Counted from the first letter of the stretch, positions 38,509 through 48,919 are shown. The stretch: DNA of 64,000 bases from Streptomyces sp. NBC_00236 (GCF_036195045.1 NZ_CP108100.1:4960001-5024000); one strand, 5' to 3'. The notes: a model not told the origin generated them from the letters alone. A program made the numbers and translations.

Positions 38509-39531
38509 CTAGGTAATGGATCGAGCGGAGGTCGAGGTCTCCGGTGCCTCCGGTGTCTCCGGTGCCTCCGGGATCACCCGGGTTTCCGGAGACGCCGCGG
38601 CGGTCTGCCCGGCCGCGGCCAGCCGTGCGGCCTGCGCCTGGACGCGCGTACGCCGTGAGGTCCGCAGCGCGTCCCAGGTCAGCAGGGTCAGAGCCAGCCA
38701 GACCAGACCGAAGCCCGCCCACCGCTCCGGGGGCATCGCCTCGTGGAAGTACAGGATCCCGAGAACGAACTGGAAGACCGGTGCCAGGTACTGCAGCAGG
38801 CCCAGCGTGGACAGCGGTACGCGGATCGCGGCGGCCCCGAACAGGATCAGCGGAATCGCGGTCACCAGACCGGTGGCGGCGAGCAGTGCCGTGTGGCCGG
38901 CGCCCTCGGAGGCAAAGGTCGACTCGCCCCGCGTGCCCAGCCACACCAGATAGCCGAGCGCGGGCACGAACAGCACCGCGGTCTCGGCGGCGAGCGACTC
39001 CAGGCCGCCCATGTTGACCTTCTTCTTCGCCAGGCCGTAGGTCGCGAACGAGAAGGCCAGGACCAGTGAGATCCACGGCGGCTGCCCGTAACCGATCGCC
39101 AGCACGAGCACGGCCGCCACGCCCGTGCCGACCGCCACCCACTGCACGGGGCGCAGCCGTTCGCCGAGGAGCAGGACGCCCATGGCGATGGTGACCAGCG
39201 GATTGATGAAGTAGCCGAGGGAGGCCTCGACGACGTGCCCGTTGTTGACGGACCAGATGTACAGGCCCCAGTTGACGGTGATCACGGCCGCCGCGACGGT
39301 GATCAGCCCCAGCTTCCTCGGCTGCCGGAGCAGCTCGCCGATCCAGGCCCAGCGGCGCAGGACGAGCAGCGCGACACCGACGACGCCGAGGGACCAGACC
39401 ATGCGGTGGGCGAGGATCTCGACCGCGCCGGACGGCTTCAGCAGCGGCCAGAAGAGCGGGACGATCCCCCACAGTCCGTAGGCCGCCACACCGGACAGAA
39501 GCCCGGCCCGCTGTTCGTTCTTTCCCTTCAC
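38509..39531 (-). CDS. rarD: EamA/RarD family drug-metabolite transporter
   Basis: This 340-residue membrane protein has ten hydrophobic segments and the RarD pattern: GVAAYGLWGIVPLFWPLL near the N-terminus, EILAHRMVWSL near residue 40 and NWGLYIWSVNNGHVVEASLGYFINPL near 85. RarD proteins are inner-membrane permeases of unknown substrate. The start is GTG 39531, six bases after AGGAGG. The C-terminus has a short repeat of Pro-Glu-Ala/Thr (EAPETPEAPET). Confidence 0.88.
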   Translation of the reverse strand: MKGKNEQRAGLLSGVAAYGLWGIVPLFWPLLKPSGAVEILAHRMVWSLGVVGVALLVLRRWAWIGELLRQPRKLGLITVAAAVITVNWGLYIWSVNNGHVVEASLGYFINPLVTIAMGVLLLGERLRPVQWVAVGTGVAAVLVLAIGYGQPPWISLVLAFSFATYGLAKKKVNMGGLESLAAETAVLFVPALGYLVWLGTRGESTFASEGAGHTALLAATGLVTAIPLILFGAAAIRVPLSTLGLLQYLAPVFQFVLGILYFHEAMPPERWAGFGLVWLALTLLTWDALRTSRRTRVQAQAARLAAAGQTAAASPETRVIPEAPETPEAPETSTSARSIT

Positions 39532-39595
39532 GGGCCCCTCCTGGCGGGTGTCCGTCGACGGCTTCGTCAACCTGACGAAGGTAGCGCCGACGCGG

Positions 39596-39637
39596 CCCGG
39601 TGTCATTGCCGTATCGCCAGACGGTCATGACACCGGG
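39596..39637 (-). terminator. Hairpin after the NmrA-like gene
   Basis: CCCGGTGTCAT (39596-39606) pairs with ATGACACCGGG (39627-39637), with a further 4-bp inner stem. It lies 36 bases past the stop of the minus-strand NmrA-like gene and upstream of rarD. Confidence 0.6.
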
Positions 39638-39672
39638 CTCGGGAGCCCTTGGCCCGCGGTGCGCCCGGGTGC

Positions 39673-40533
39673 CTACTGGGCGGCGACCGCCGCGGCGACG
39701 GTCTCGGCGAGCGGCGTCGTCGGGCGGCCGATCAGCCGGGCCAGGTCGCCGCTGGTGCCGGCCAGCAGCCCGCGCCGGATGCCCTCGTCCACGTCGGTGA
39801 GGATCTCGGCGAAGGCCTCGGGCACACCGGCGCCGACCAGGATCTCCTGGTGGACGGCGGCCGGGACGTTCTCGTGGACGATCTCCTTGCCGGAGGCCTT
39901 GGCGATCTCGGCGGCGTACTCCGCGAGCGACCAGGCGACGTCCCCGCTCAGCTCGTAGGCCTTGCCGAGGTGGCCCTCGCCGGTCAGGACCGCCGCGGCC
40001 GCGGCCGCGTAGTCGGCACGGGTGGCGGAGGCGATCCTGCCCTCGCCCGCGTTGGCCACGACGGCGCCGTGGGCCAGGACCGGGGCCAGGTTCGCGGTGT
40101 AGTTCTCCGTGTACCAGCCGTTGCGCAGGAACGTGTACGGCAGGCCGGAGTCGAGGATCAGCTGCTCGGTCACCTTGTGCTCGTCGGCCAGCCGGATGTC
40201 CGCGTCCGGGCCGCCGAGGATGCCGGTGTACGCGAGCTGCGCCACGCCCGCCGCCTTCGCCGAGTCGATGACCGCGGTGTGCTGTGCGACGCGGCGGCCG
40301 ACCTCGCTGCCGGAGATGAGCAGCACCCGGTCCCCGGCCCGGAAGGCGTCGGCCAGCGTCTCGGGGCGGTTGTAGTCGGCGATCCGGAGCTCCACGCCGC
40401 GGACGGCGAGACCGGCGGCCTTCTCCTTGTCGCGCACGACGGCGGCGATGCCGCTCGCGGGGACGGTGGTCAGCAGCTGCTCGACGACGAGACGGCCGAG
40501 CTCTCCGGTGGCTCCGGTGACGACGATGCTCAT
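39673..40533 (-). CDS. NmrA/QorB-like NAD(P)-binding oxidoreductase
   Basis: This 286-residue protein is an atypical short-chain dehydrogenase of the NmrA/quinone-oxidoreductase-2 type. MSIVVTGATGELGRLV contains the Rossmann TGxxGxxG motif at once after the start; the ATG at 40533 follows GAGGAGAAACACCCCC. LAYTGILGG near residue 100 and TFLRNGWYTENY near 130 fit QorB-like NADPH:quinone reductases. It is divergent from the HxlR regulator, the usual arrangement for this pair, and is probably induced by an electrophile or quinone sensed by that regulator. Confidence 0.88.
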   Translation of the reverse strand: MSIVVTGATGELGRLVVEQLLTTVPASGIAAVVRDKEKAAGLAVRGVELRIADYNRPETLADAFRAGDRVLLISGSEVGRRVAQHTAVIDSAKAAGVAQLAYTGILGGPDADIRLADEHKVTEQLILDSGLPYTFLRNGWYTENYTANLAPVLAHGAVVANAGEGRIASATRADYAAAAAAVLTGEGHLGKAYELSGDVAWSLAEYAAEIAKASGKEIVHENVPAAVHQEILVGAGVPEAFAEILTDVDEGIRRGLLAGTSGDLARLIGRPTTPLAETVAAAVAAQ

Positions 40534-40616
40534 GGGGGTGTTTCTCCTCTTCAGGTGCTCATGTTCCTGTTCGTGCGTTCTTTCACTCACCTTAGGGATG
40601 GCGCTAACTAAACGAA

Positions 40617-40641
40617 AGTACCCACTTTGAAGTAAGGTACT
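40617..40641. promoter_or_regulatory. Imperfect palindrome in the NmrA-like/hxlR divergent promoter
   Basis: AGTACC-C-ACTT-TG-AAGT-A-AGGTACT spans 25 bases and ends three bases before the hxlR ATG, between the two divergent starts. It is a good candidate operator for the HxlR protein. Confidence 0.6.
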
Positions 40642-40644
40642 GGT

Positions 40645-41043
40645 ATGAGCGTAAGCAACCTGGAGCGCGGGCCCGATGTGCGGCAGCCGATGTGCCCCTC
40701 ACGGCTGGTCCTCGAACACGTCACCAGCCGCTGGGGCGTCCTGGTCCTCGCCGCCCTGCTGGAGCGCTCGTACCGCTTCAGCGAGCTGCGCCGCGAGGTC
40801 GGCGGTGTCAGCGAGAAGATGCTGGCGCAGACCCTCCAGACCCTGGAGCGCGACGGCTTCGTCGACCGGGACGCCAAGCCGGTGATCCCGCCGCGGGTGG
40901 ACTACTCCCTCACGGACCTGGGCCGGGAGGCCGCCGGGCAGGTGTGGGCCCTGGCGCGCTGGTCGGAACGGAGTCTGGACGCGGTGGACGCGGCGCGCAC
41001 GGCGTACGACGCGCGCAAGCAGGAGCGCGAGCCGGGGGTGTGA
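40645..41043 (+). CDS. HxlR family winged-helix regulator
   Basis: This 132-residue regulator has the HxlR pattern: CPSRLVLEHVTSRWGVLVLAALLE, RFSELRREVGGVSEKMLAQTL and LERDGFVDRDAKPVIPPRVDYSLTDLG. The cysteine in MCPSR (C17) is the redox-sensing residue in several HxlR proteins, so sensing of electrophiles or oxidants is plausible. It probably controls the divergent NmrA-like reductase through the palindrome directly before its start. A strong bidirectional terminator follows. Confidence 0.92.
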   Translation: MSVSNLERGPDVRQPMCPSRLVLEHVTSRWGVLVLAALLERSYRFSELRREVGGVSEKMLAQTLQTLERDGFVDRDAKPVIPPRVDYSLTDLGREAAGQVWALARWSERSLDAVDAARTAYDARKQEREPGV

Positions 41044-41047
41044 ACGG

Positions 41048-41093
41048 CGGAGCGCCTGCCCTTCCCGTGTGTACGGGAAGGGCAGGCGCTCCG
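41048..41093. terminator. Bidirectional terminator between hxlR and korB
   Basis: A 21-bp perfect stem (41048-41068 with 41073-41093, loop GTGT) lies directly after the hxlR stop and 15 bases from the convergent korB stop. Confidence 0.9.
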
Positions 41094-41107
41094 GGACCGT
41101 GCGGGCT

Positions 41108-42158
41108 TCAGCCCGCGACCGTCCAGTTGTCGTTGCCCGCGAGCAGGGCGCCGAGGTCGCCCTTGCCCTGCTGCTCGACGGCCGTGTCGAGCTGGTCGGC
41201 CATGAGGGTGTCGTAGACCGGCCGTTCGACGTCGCGCAGCACTCCGATCGGGGTGTGGTGCAGCGTGTCCGGATCGGCCAGCCGGGACAGCGCGAACGCC
41301 GTGGTCGGGCTGGGGGCGTGCGCGTCGTGGACGAGGATCTGCGAACGGTTCTCCTCGGTGACGGCGACCACCTGCAGATCACCCGTCAGCGGATCCCGTA
41401 CGACGCCCTTGGAGTCGTCCGTGCCGAAGAGGACCGGCCGGCCGTGCTCCAGCCGGATCACCGCCTCCTGGGCCTGGTCCTTGTCCTTCATGACCTCGAA
41501 CGCGCCGTCGTTGAAGATGTTGCAGTTCTGGTAGATCTCCACCAGCGCCGTACCGGGGTGGTCGGCCGCCGCGCGCAGCACGCTCGTGAGGTGCTTGCGG
41601 TCGGAGTCGACGGTACGGGCGACGAACGAGGCCTCCGCGCCGATGGCCAGGGACACCGGGTTGAAGGGGGCGTCGAGCGAACCCATCGGCGTCGACTTGG
41701 TGATCTTGCCGACCTCGGAGGTGGGGGAGTACTGGCCCTTGGTGAGCCCGTAGATCCGGTTGTTGAACAGCAGGATCTTCAGGTTCACATTGCGGCGCAG
41801 GGCGTGGATGAGGTGGTTGCCGCCGATGGACAGCGCGTCGCCGTCCCCCGTCACCACCCAGACGCTCAGGTCCCGCCGGGACGAGGCGAGTCCGGTGGCG
41901 ATCGCCGGGGCGCGGCCGTGGATCGAGTGCATCCCGTACGTGTTCATGTAGTACGGGAAACGGGAGGAGCAGCCGATGCCGGAGACGAAGACGATGTTCT
42001 CCTTCGCCAGTCCGAGCTCGGGCATGAAGCCCTGCACGGCGGCGAGGACCGCGTAGTCACCGCAGCCGGGGCACCAGCGCACTTCCTGGTCGGACTTGAA
42101 GTCCTTCATGGACTGCTTGGCCTCGGCCTTCGGCACCAGCTGGAGCAGTTCGTTGGTC

Positions 42159-42166
<8 letters not shown>
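41108..42166 (-). CDS. korB: 2-oxoacid:ferredoxin oxidoreductase, beta subunit
   Basis: This 352-residue protein is the thiamine-diphosphate and 4Fe-4S subunit of a 2-oxoacid (probably 2-oxoglutarate) ferredoxin oxidoreductase. CPGCG (C32, C35), GIGCSSR (C66) and NCNIF (C215) are the four cluster ligands; GDGDALSIGGNHL (107-119) is the thiamine diphosphate site. It yields CO2, acyl-CoA and reduced ferredoxin. The ATG at 42166 follows AGGAGG and overlaps korA by eight bases. 2-oxoglutarate is inferred from similarity to actinobacterial KorAB; pyruvate is possible. Confidence 0.9.
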
Positions 42167-44114
<1,948 letters not shown>

Positions 44115-44468
44115 TTACTGGACCTCCCTCGGCGCGGCGGCTCGGAACCATCCGGCCCGCCGGCGGTCCCGAGCCCCACCCTACGTCTGTAAGGGTCGCC
44201 TTCCTCTGGCCGATCACATGGTGGACGGCGTTTTGAGACGCTTTTCGGTGCTGTTCCGTCATGATTCATCAGCCGCGCGGTTCCTCGTCGGACCTTTGGT
44301 GGAGTCAGCGTGGAGCGAGTCGCGGGTTGCCTGGTCGGGGCGGTGCGGGGAGTGCCTCCAAAGATATCTGACAGAATGTCAGATATCGCGGTGCGGCATC
44401 AGGAGTTCAGGAGTTCGGACCGGGTTCGGGAGCTCGGGCGGGGTGTTCGGTCAGGGTGCTCGGGCAGC
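44115..44468. other. 354-base intergenic region upstream of korA
   Basis: This region lies between korA and the response-regulator stop. Besides the 25-base palindrome at 44363-44387 it holds a weak minus-strand -10-like TAGGGT near 44180 and short direct repeats of CAGGAGTTCAG near 44400-44475. I find no supported coding sequence. Confidence 0.5.
44363..44387. promoter_or_regulatory. Perfect 11-bp palindrome (operator or weak terminator)
   Basis: GATATCTGACA and TGTCAGATATC flank GAA. The stem is AT-rich, unlike the GC-rich terminators elsewhere in this window, so a protein-binding site is more likely. It lies 249 bases upstream of korA and 82 bases beyond the stop of the response regulator. 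Confidence 0.65.
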
Positions 44469-45128
44469 TCAGGAGTTCAGATAGGTCAGCACGGCCAGGA
44501 CGCGCCGGTGGTCACCGTCGCTGGGGGACAGCCCCAGCTTCAGGAAGATGTTGCTGACGTGCTTCTCCACCGCGCCGTCGCTCACCACGAGCTGCCTGGC
44601 CACCGCCGAGTTCGTCCGCCCCTCCGCCATGAGGCCGAGCACCTCGCGCTCGCGAGGCGTCAGCCCGGCCAGCACGTCCTGCTTACGGCTCCGGCCCAGC
44701 AGCTGCGCCACCACCTCCGGGTCCAGAGCCGTGCCGCCCTGAGCCACCCGGACCACCGCGTCGACGAACTCGCGGACCTCGGCGACCCGGTCCTTCAGCA
44801 GATACCCCACGCCCCGGCTGGACCCGGCCAGCAACTCGGTGGCGTACTGCTCCTCGACGTACTGCGACAGGACCAGCACGCCGATCCCCGGATACTCCTT
44901 GCGCAGCCGCACCGCGGCCCGCACGCCCTCGTCGGTGTGCGTCGGCGGCATCCGCACGTCGGCGACCACCACATCGGGCAGCGCGTCCTGCCCGGCGAGG
45001 TCGCCCACCGTCTTGATCAGCGCCTCCGCGTCCCCGACGCCCGCCACGACGTCATGCCCGAGATCGGTCAGCAGCCGGGTGAGTCCTTCCCGGAGCAGTA
45101 CCGAATCCTCGGCGATGACTACACGCAC
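44469..45128 (-). CDS. NarL/FixJ-type response regulator
   Basis: This 219-residue two-component regulator has a receiver domain (phospho-acceptor Asp in [10 protein letters not shown] near residue 55, acidic pair near 7, Lys in YLLKDRV) and a LuxR-type DNA-binding domain ([35 protein letters not shown]). I start at GTG 45128, five bases after GGAGG, giving the standard [15 protein letters not shown] beginning; an in-frame GTG at 45143 precedes that ribosome site. It is next to two paralogous histidine kinases and probably receives phosphate from one or both. Targets may include kor or the second nuo operon. Confidence 0.92.
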   Translation of the reverse strand: MRVVIAEDSVLLREGLTRLLTDLGHDVVAGVGDAEALIKTVGDLAGQDALPDVVVADVRMPPTHTDEGVRAAVRLRKEYPGIGVLVLSQYVEEQYATELLAGSSRGVGYLLKDRVAEVREFVDAVVRVAQGGTALDPEVVAQLLGRSRKQDVLAGLTPREREVLGLMAEGRTNSAVARQLVVSDGAVEKHVSNIFLKLGLSPSDGDHRRVLAVLTYLNS

Positions 45129-45361
45129 CCTGTCCTCCACCACGACGCTGAATCCCCCACTGTTCGGTTGTCCGCTTGTTCACAGGTCCGCCGGTCGGGC
45201 AGACCGCTGGTCCGGCTGTCCCGCCTGTACGCCGTCCAGCATCCCAGTACCGGCAGTGACGCCGCGAGCCTTCGCGGAGTTGCGTCGTGGCGGGCCCGGC
45301 CCCGATTCCGGGCTCGGGGCCCGGCGCGGGCCGTTGGGCGGTCCTGGGCGGACGGAAACGG

Positions 45362-45405
45362 CCGGTCGCCGGGCGGCCCGGTGTACGGGTCCGCCCGGCG
45401 ACCGG
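45362..45405 (-). terminator. Terminator after the first histidine kinase
   Basis: A 15-bp perfect stem (45362-45376 with 45391-45405, loop of 14) lies 22 bases past the minus-strand kinase stop, separating it from the response-regulator gene, which therefore probably has its own promoter in 45129-45360. Confidence 0.75.
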
Positions 45406-45427
45406 GTACGGGAAGGGAGCCGGCGGC

Positions 45428-46783
45428 TCAGCCGCGCCAGGGCAGCTCGGCCGTGACCTTCGTCGGGCCGCCCACCGGGGAGTCGACGACGAGGATGCCG
45501 TCCACCGCGTCCAGCCGCTCGGTCAGACCGGCCAGGCCGCTGCCCGACGTCAGGTCGGCACCGCCGCGCCCGTTGTCGGTGACCTGGAGCATCAGCCGGT
45601 CGGCCGACCGCCACACGTCGACGGAGGCGCGGGTGGCGCGGGCGTGCTTGCTGACGTTCTGCAGCAGTTCGGACACGGTGAAGTAGGCGATGCCTTCTAT
45701 GGCCTGCGCGGGGCGGGACGCCAGGTCGACCTCGACGGTCACGGGGACGGTGCAGCGGGAGGCGATGGCGGAGAGTGCGGCGTCGAGGCCGCGGTCGGTG
45801 AGGACGGCGGGGTGGATGCCGCGGGCGAGGTCGCGGAGTTCCTGGAGGGCGACCTTCACTTCGCCGTGGGCCTCGTCGACCATCTTGGCCGCGGCCTCGG
45901 GGTCGTCGGTCAGCTTCTCCTTCGCCAGCCCCAGGTCCATGGCGAGGGCGACGAGCCGGGCCTGGGCTCCGTCGTGGAGGTCGCGTTCGATGCGGCGGAG
46001 GTCGGCGGCGGCCGTGTCCACGACCACACCGCGGTCCGACTCCAGCTCCGTGACCCGGGTCGCCAGCCGCGACGGGCCGAGCAGCCCCACCACCATCAGG
46101 CGGTCCACCGCGGCCAGGCCGCGGATGACCCATGCCGTGCCCAGGACGACCGCCAGCCCGACGGCACTGGTCAGCGCGAGTTCGAAGGGGGAGTCGAGGT
46201 AGACGTTGTGCGTGCCGTCGCCGTACAGCTGCACCCCGTCGATGCCCGCGTAGGCCGGGAAGGCCCAGGCGTACACCGGGTACGTCAGGGCCGCCCAGCC
46301 CCACGTCCACAGGCTCAGCGAGACGCAGAAGGCGAAGACCGCCCACGGGAAGTGCAGCAGCGTGTAGAGCAGGTGCCGCCAGGACACTCCGCTCTTCAGG
46401 ACCGCCCCGACCCAGGACATCAGGCCGCCGGTCCGGCCCCGGACCGGCTCGGGCTCGGCCACGTCCAGCTTGAGCAGGGCACGGGCGCGGGCCCGCTCCA
46501 GGATGCCGAGGCCGCGGCACGCGGCCAGGCCGGCGGCCAGCAGCGGGATTCCCAGGAAGGTGATGAGCAGCCCGGCGCTCAGCGAGGTCATCGTGACCGC
46601 GAAGCAGAACAGCACGGTGCTGATCGGGAAGCTCAGCATGAGGTAGGCGAACTCGCGCCAGGTCCTGGCCTCGACGGGGGCCCGCAGCGCGGCCGGCAGG
46701 AAGCGATTCGCCGCGAGGCGGTTCTCCGAACTGCTACCCGACCGCTGGGGGTCCCGTGTGTCCGGTCCGTATGCCGTGGCCAT
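45428..46783 (-). CDS. Sensor histidine kinase (NarX-like, HisKA_3), copy 1
   Basis: This 451-residue kinase has an N-terminal region with several membrane segments (about 50-240), the dimerisation/phospho-acceptor helix with RRIERDLHDGAQARLVALAM (phospho-His in LHDG) and a C-terminal ATPase domain (FTVSELLQNVSKHA, DNGRGGAD, GLAGLTERLDAV). It has no extracellular sensor domain and probably senses a membrane or small-molecule signal. Its mRNA leader is free of U over 87 bases (46788-46874). The kinase core is almost identical in DNA to copy 2. Confidence 0.92.
   Translation of the reverse strand: MATAYGPDTRDPQRSGSSSENRLAANRFLPAALRAPVEARTWREFAYLMLSFPISTVLFCFAVTMTSLSAGLLITFLGIPLLAAGLAACRGLGILERARARALLKLDVAEPEPVRGRTGGLMSWVGAVLKSGVSWRHLLYTLLHFPWAVFAFCVSLSLWTWGWAALTYPVYAWAFPAYAGIDGVQLYGDGTHNVYLDSPFELALTSAVGLAVVLGTAWVIRGLAAVDRLMVVGLLGPSRLATRVTELESDRGVVVDTAAADLRRIERDLHDGAQARLVALAMDLGLAKEKLTDDPEAAAKMVDEAHGEVKVALQELRDLARGIHPAVLTDRGLDAALSAIASRCTVPVTVEVDLASRPAQAIEGIAYFTVSELLQNVSKHARATRASVDVWRSADRLMLQVTDNGRGGADLTSGSGLAGLTERLDAVDGILVVDSPVGGPTKVTAELPWRG
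45741..46048. repeat. 308-bp near-identical block shared by the two kinase genes, copy 1
   Basis: This block matches 47370-47677 without gaps and with six mismatches by my count (about 98%). It encodes the phospho-acceptor region. Similarity drops sharply outside, apart from shorter patches nearer the ATPase domain. Confidence 0.9.
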
Positions 46784-46787
46784 GGGA

Positions 46788-46874
46788 TTCCGTCCGTTTC
46801 TTCTGTGTCCGCTGTGTCCGTGTGTCCGCTGCGTGTGCTGCTTCTGCTTCTGCTTCTGCGCCTGCGGGGCTGCG
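46788..46874 (-). promoter_or_regulatory. U-free 87-base leader upstream of kinase copy 1
   Basis: The plus strand has no A in this span, so the mRNA before the kinase ATG has no U. It contains repeated GCAGAA and GGACACA units. Such a leader would be unstructured; AAGAAACGGACGG before the start offers only a weak ribosome site. Confidence 0.6.
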
Positions 46875-47017
46875 ACTGTGTGCCGTGTACGTACTTCGTG
46901 CGTCTACTGAGAAGAGTGCTGGCCCGTACGTCTGCGCACCATGAGGGCGGTCTCCCTCTTCGACCGGGGGTTTTCCCCACCCCGGCCTGCGGGCTGTCGC
47001 CCGTCCCCCGGCAGGAG

Positions 47018-48220
47018 TCAGGCCGTACGGGCTCCGGCGGCGCTCTTCTCGCTCTCGCGGTCGCGCCAGGGCAGCTCGGCGGTGACGGTCGTCGGGCCGC
47101 CGGCCGGGGAGTCGAGGACGAACAACCCGTCGACGGCGCCCAGCCGCTCGGCCAGGCCCGACATCCCCGTACCGCCGTCCATCGAGGCCCCGCCCCGTCC
47201 GTCATCGGTGACCTGGATCAGCAGCCGGTCCGCCGAACGCCACACATCGACGGACGCCGCACGCGCCCCGCTGTGCTTGCTGACGTTCTGCAGCAGCTCG
47301 GACACGGTGAAGTAGGCGATGCCCTCGATGGCCTGCGCCGGCCGCCCCGGCAGATCCACCGCCACCGTGACGGGGACGGTGCAGCGGGAGGCGATGGCGG
47401 AGAGTGCGGCGTCGAGGCCGCGGTCGGTGAGGACGGCGGGGTGGATGCCGCGGGCGAGGTCGCGGAGTTCCTGGAGGGCGACCTTCACTTCGCCGTGGGC
47501 CTCGTCGACCATCCTGGCCGCGGCCTCGGGGTCGTCGGTCAGCTTCTCCTTCGCCAGCCCGAGACCCATGGCGAGGGCGACGAGTCGGGCCTGGGCCCCG
47601 TCGTGGAGGTCGCGTTCGATGCGGCGGAGGTCGGCGGCGGCCGTGTCCACGACCACACCGCGGTCCGACTCCAGCTCGGCGATCCGGCGTTCCAGCTCGT
47701 CGGAGGGGGAGAGCAGCCCGCGCACCATCCCGCGGTCGGCGTTGGTCAGGAACCGCGCGACAAAGGGGAGCACCGGCCACAGGACGAAGAGGCCCACGAG
47801 TGTCACGGCGAAGGTGACCACGCCCCACGGCAGCCGTATGAACGAGTAGAGCACCGAGCGCCAGCCGACCGGATCCTTCAGGCTCGACCACAGCCAGGCG
47901 AAGAACCCCTCCTCCCGGCGGACCCGGGCCATCGGGCTCGGCTCCTCGATCCGCACGCCGAGCAGCCCCCGCGCCCGGCCCCGCTCGGCCCGCCCCAGCA
48001 GCCGGGCGCCCTGGAGCCCCAGCGCCAGCAACGGCAGACCGATCACCGTGACCGCCAGCCCCACGCCGATGGAGACCATCAGCACGGTGTAGACGAATCC
48101 GGCGATCGCCATGGGGAGATTGGCGAGGAGATGCGCGATCTCCTTCCACGTCCACCGGTCGAAGGCGAAGCGGACAGGAGGCGGCCCGTCGTGGTCGGGT
48201 ACCTGAGGGCTCATGGTCAT
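47018..48220 (-). CDS. Sensor histidine kinase (NarX-like, HisKA_3), copy 2
   Basis: This 400-residue paralog of the preceding kinase has four membrane segments (about 35-150) followed by the same phospho-acceptor helix (LHDGAQARLVALAM) and ATPase domain (FTVSELLQNVSKHS, DDGRGGAS, GLAERLGAVDG). Its membrane part differs from copy 1, so the two probably sense different inputs while keeping the same partner interface. The start is the ATG at 48220 or 48214; no strong ribosome site is visible. It is divergent from the second nuo operon, a hint that the operon may be its target. Confidence 0.9.
   Translation of the reverse strand: MTMSPQVPDHDGPPPVRFAFDRWTWKEIAHLLANLPMAIAGFVYTVLMVSIGVGLAVTVIGLPLLALGLQGARLLGRAERGRARGLLGVRIEEPSPMARVRREEGFFAWLWSSLKDPVGWRSVLYSFIRLPWGVVTFAVTLVGLFVLWPVLPFVARFLTNADRGMVRGLLSPSDELERRIAELESDRGVVVDTAAADLRRIERDLHDGAQARLVALAMGLGLAKEKLTDDPEAAARMVDEAHGEVKVALQELRDLARGIHPAVLTDRGLDAALSAIASRCTVPVTVAVDLPGRPAQAIEGIAYFTVSELLQNVSKHSGARAASVDVWRSADRLLIQVTDDGRGGASMDGGTGMSGLAERLGAVDGLFVLDSPAGGPTTVTAELPWRDRESEKSAAGARTA
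47370..47677. repeat. 308-bp near-identical block shared by the two kinase genes, copy 2
   Basis: Partner of 45741-46048; see there for identity. The tract is free of gaps. Confidence 0.9.
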
Positions 48221-48314
48221 ACGACCAGCCTGCCGGGCCCGGCCCCCGGACGCCATGGGGCTCGTGGGTGGGGGCGAAGTAGGGATATCCCTACCAGTTG
48301 CCCGACGCGGCTGC

Positions 48315-48341
48315 TTACCGTCCCTTTACAGGGCCTAGACT
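48315..48341 (+). promoter_or_regulatory. Probable promoter of the second nuo operon
   Basis: TTACCG (48315-48320) and TAGACT (48336-48341) are separated by 15 bases. The -10 box is convincing; the spacing is short. It lies ~50 bases before the nuoA2 GTG, with CCCTTTACAGGG, a small inverted repeat, between the two boxes. Confidence 0.55.
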
Positions 48342-48391
48342 CCCGTGCGTACAGATCGGCGAACAGGTTCTGAGGGAGCGAGGGGGCGGAC

Positions 48392-48919
48392 GTGACGGAC
48401 GTGGCGGAACTGCCGGACGTGACGAGCCTGCCGGACGTGACGGACCTGACAGCTCTGCCGGGCGTGACGGACCTGACACCTCTGCCCGACGTGACGAGCC
48501 TGACAGCTCTGCCCGACGTGACGAGCCCGTCGGGATCGGCCGTTCTCGCGTCGGACTACTTCCACAGCTACTCGGTGGTCGGCCTGCTCGCGGTGATCGG
48601 CGTGCTGTTCGTCGCCGTCGCCTTCGGAGCCGGCCGACTGCTGCGTCCCGTGGTGCCGACGCCGGAGAAGCTCCTCACGTACGAATGCGGCGTGGACCCC
48701 GTGGGGGAGGGCTGGGCACACACCCAGGTCCGCTACTACGTCTACGCCTTCCTGTACGTGATCTTCGCCGTCGACTCGATCTTCCTGTTCCCCTGGGCGA
48801 CCGTGTTCGCCGCGCCCGGATACGGCGCGACGACGCTGGTGGAAATGTTCATCTTCCTCGGTTTCCTGGCCGTGGGACTGCTCTACGCATGGAAGAAGGG
48901 CGTCCTCGAATGGACGTGA
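48392..48919 (+). CDS. nuoA2: NADH-quinone oxidoreductase subunit A, second copy
   Basis: This 175-residue protein contains a normal NuoA core from about residue 55: three hydrophobic segments, [24 protein letters not shown] with the loop cysteine near residue 97, and the [20 protein letters not shown] final helix. The first ~48 residues are an extension with five LPDVT-type repeats, absent from ordinary NuoA. The GTG follows GAGGGGG. It heads the second complex I operon, divergent from a histidine kinase. Confidence 0.92.
   Translation: MTDVAELPDVTSLPDVTDLTALPGVTDLTPLPDVTSLTALPDVTSPSGSAVLASDYFHSYSVVGLLAVIGVLFVAVAFGAGRLLRPVVPTPEKLLTYECGVDPVGEGWAHTQVRYYVYAFLYVIFAVDSIFLFPWATVFAAPGYGATTLVEMFIFLGFLAVGLLYAWKKGVLEWT
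48410..48526 (+). repeat. Degenerate repeats encoding LPDVT units in NuoA2
   Basis: Five copies of an 18-base unit encoding LP(D/G)VT(S/D), three of the junctions carrying a 9-base LT(A/P) spacer, occupy residues 7-45. The unit contains GACGTGACG, close to the VTD-encoding repeat in the recQ N-terminus. Confidence 0.9.

Noticed and set aside
44310..45686. Plus-strand frame through the region upstream of korA
   Set aside because: It runs antisense through the response regulator; no motif supports it.
45287..48373. Plus-strand open frame of 1028 codons
   Set aside because: It is antisense to both histidine kinases, which have complete domain motifs; the composition is Gly/Arg/Val/Asp shadow-like.
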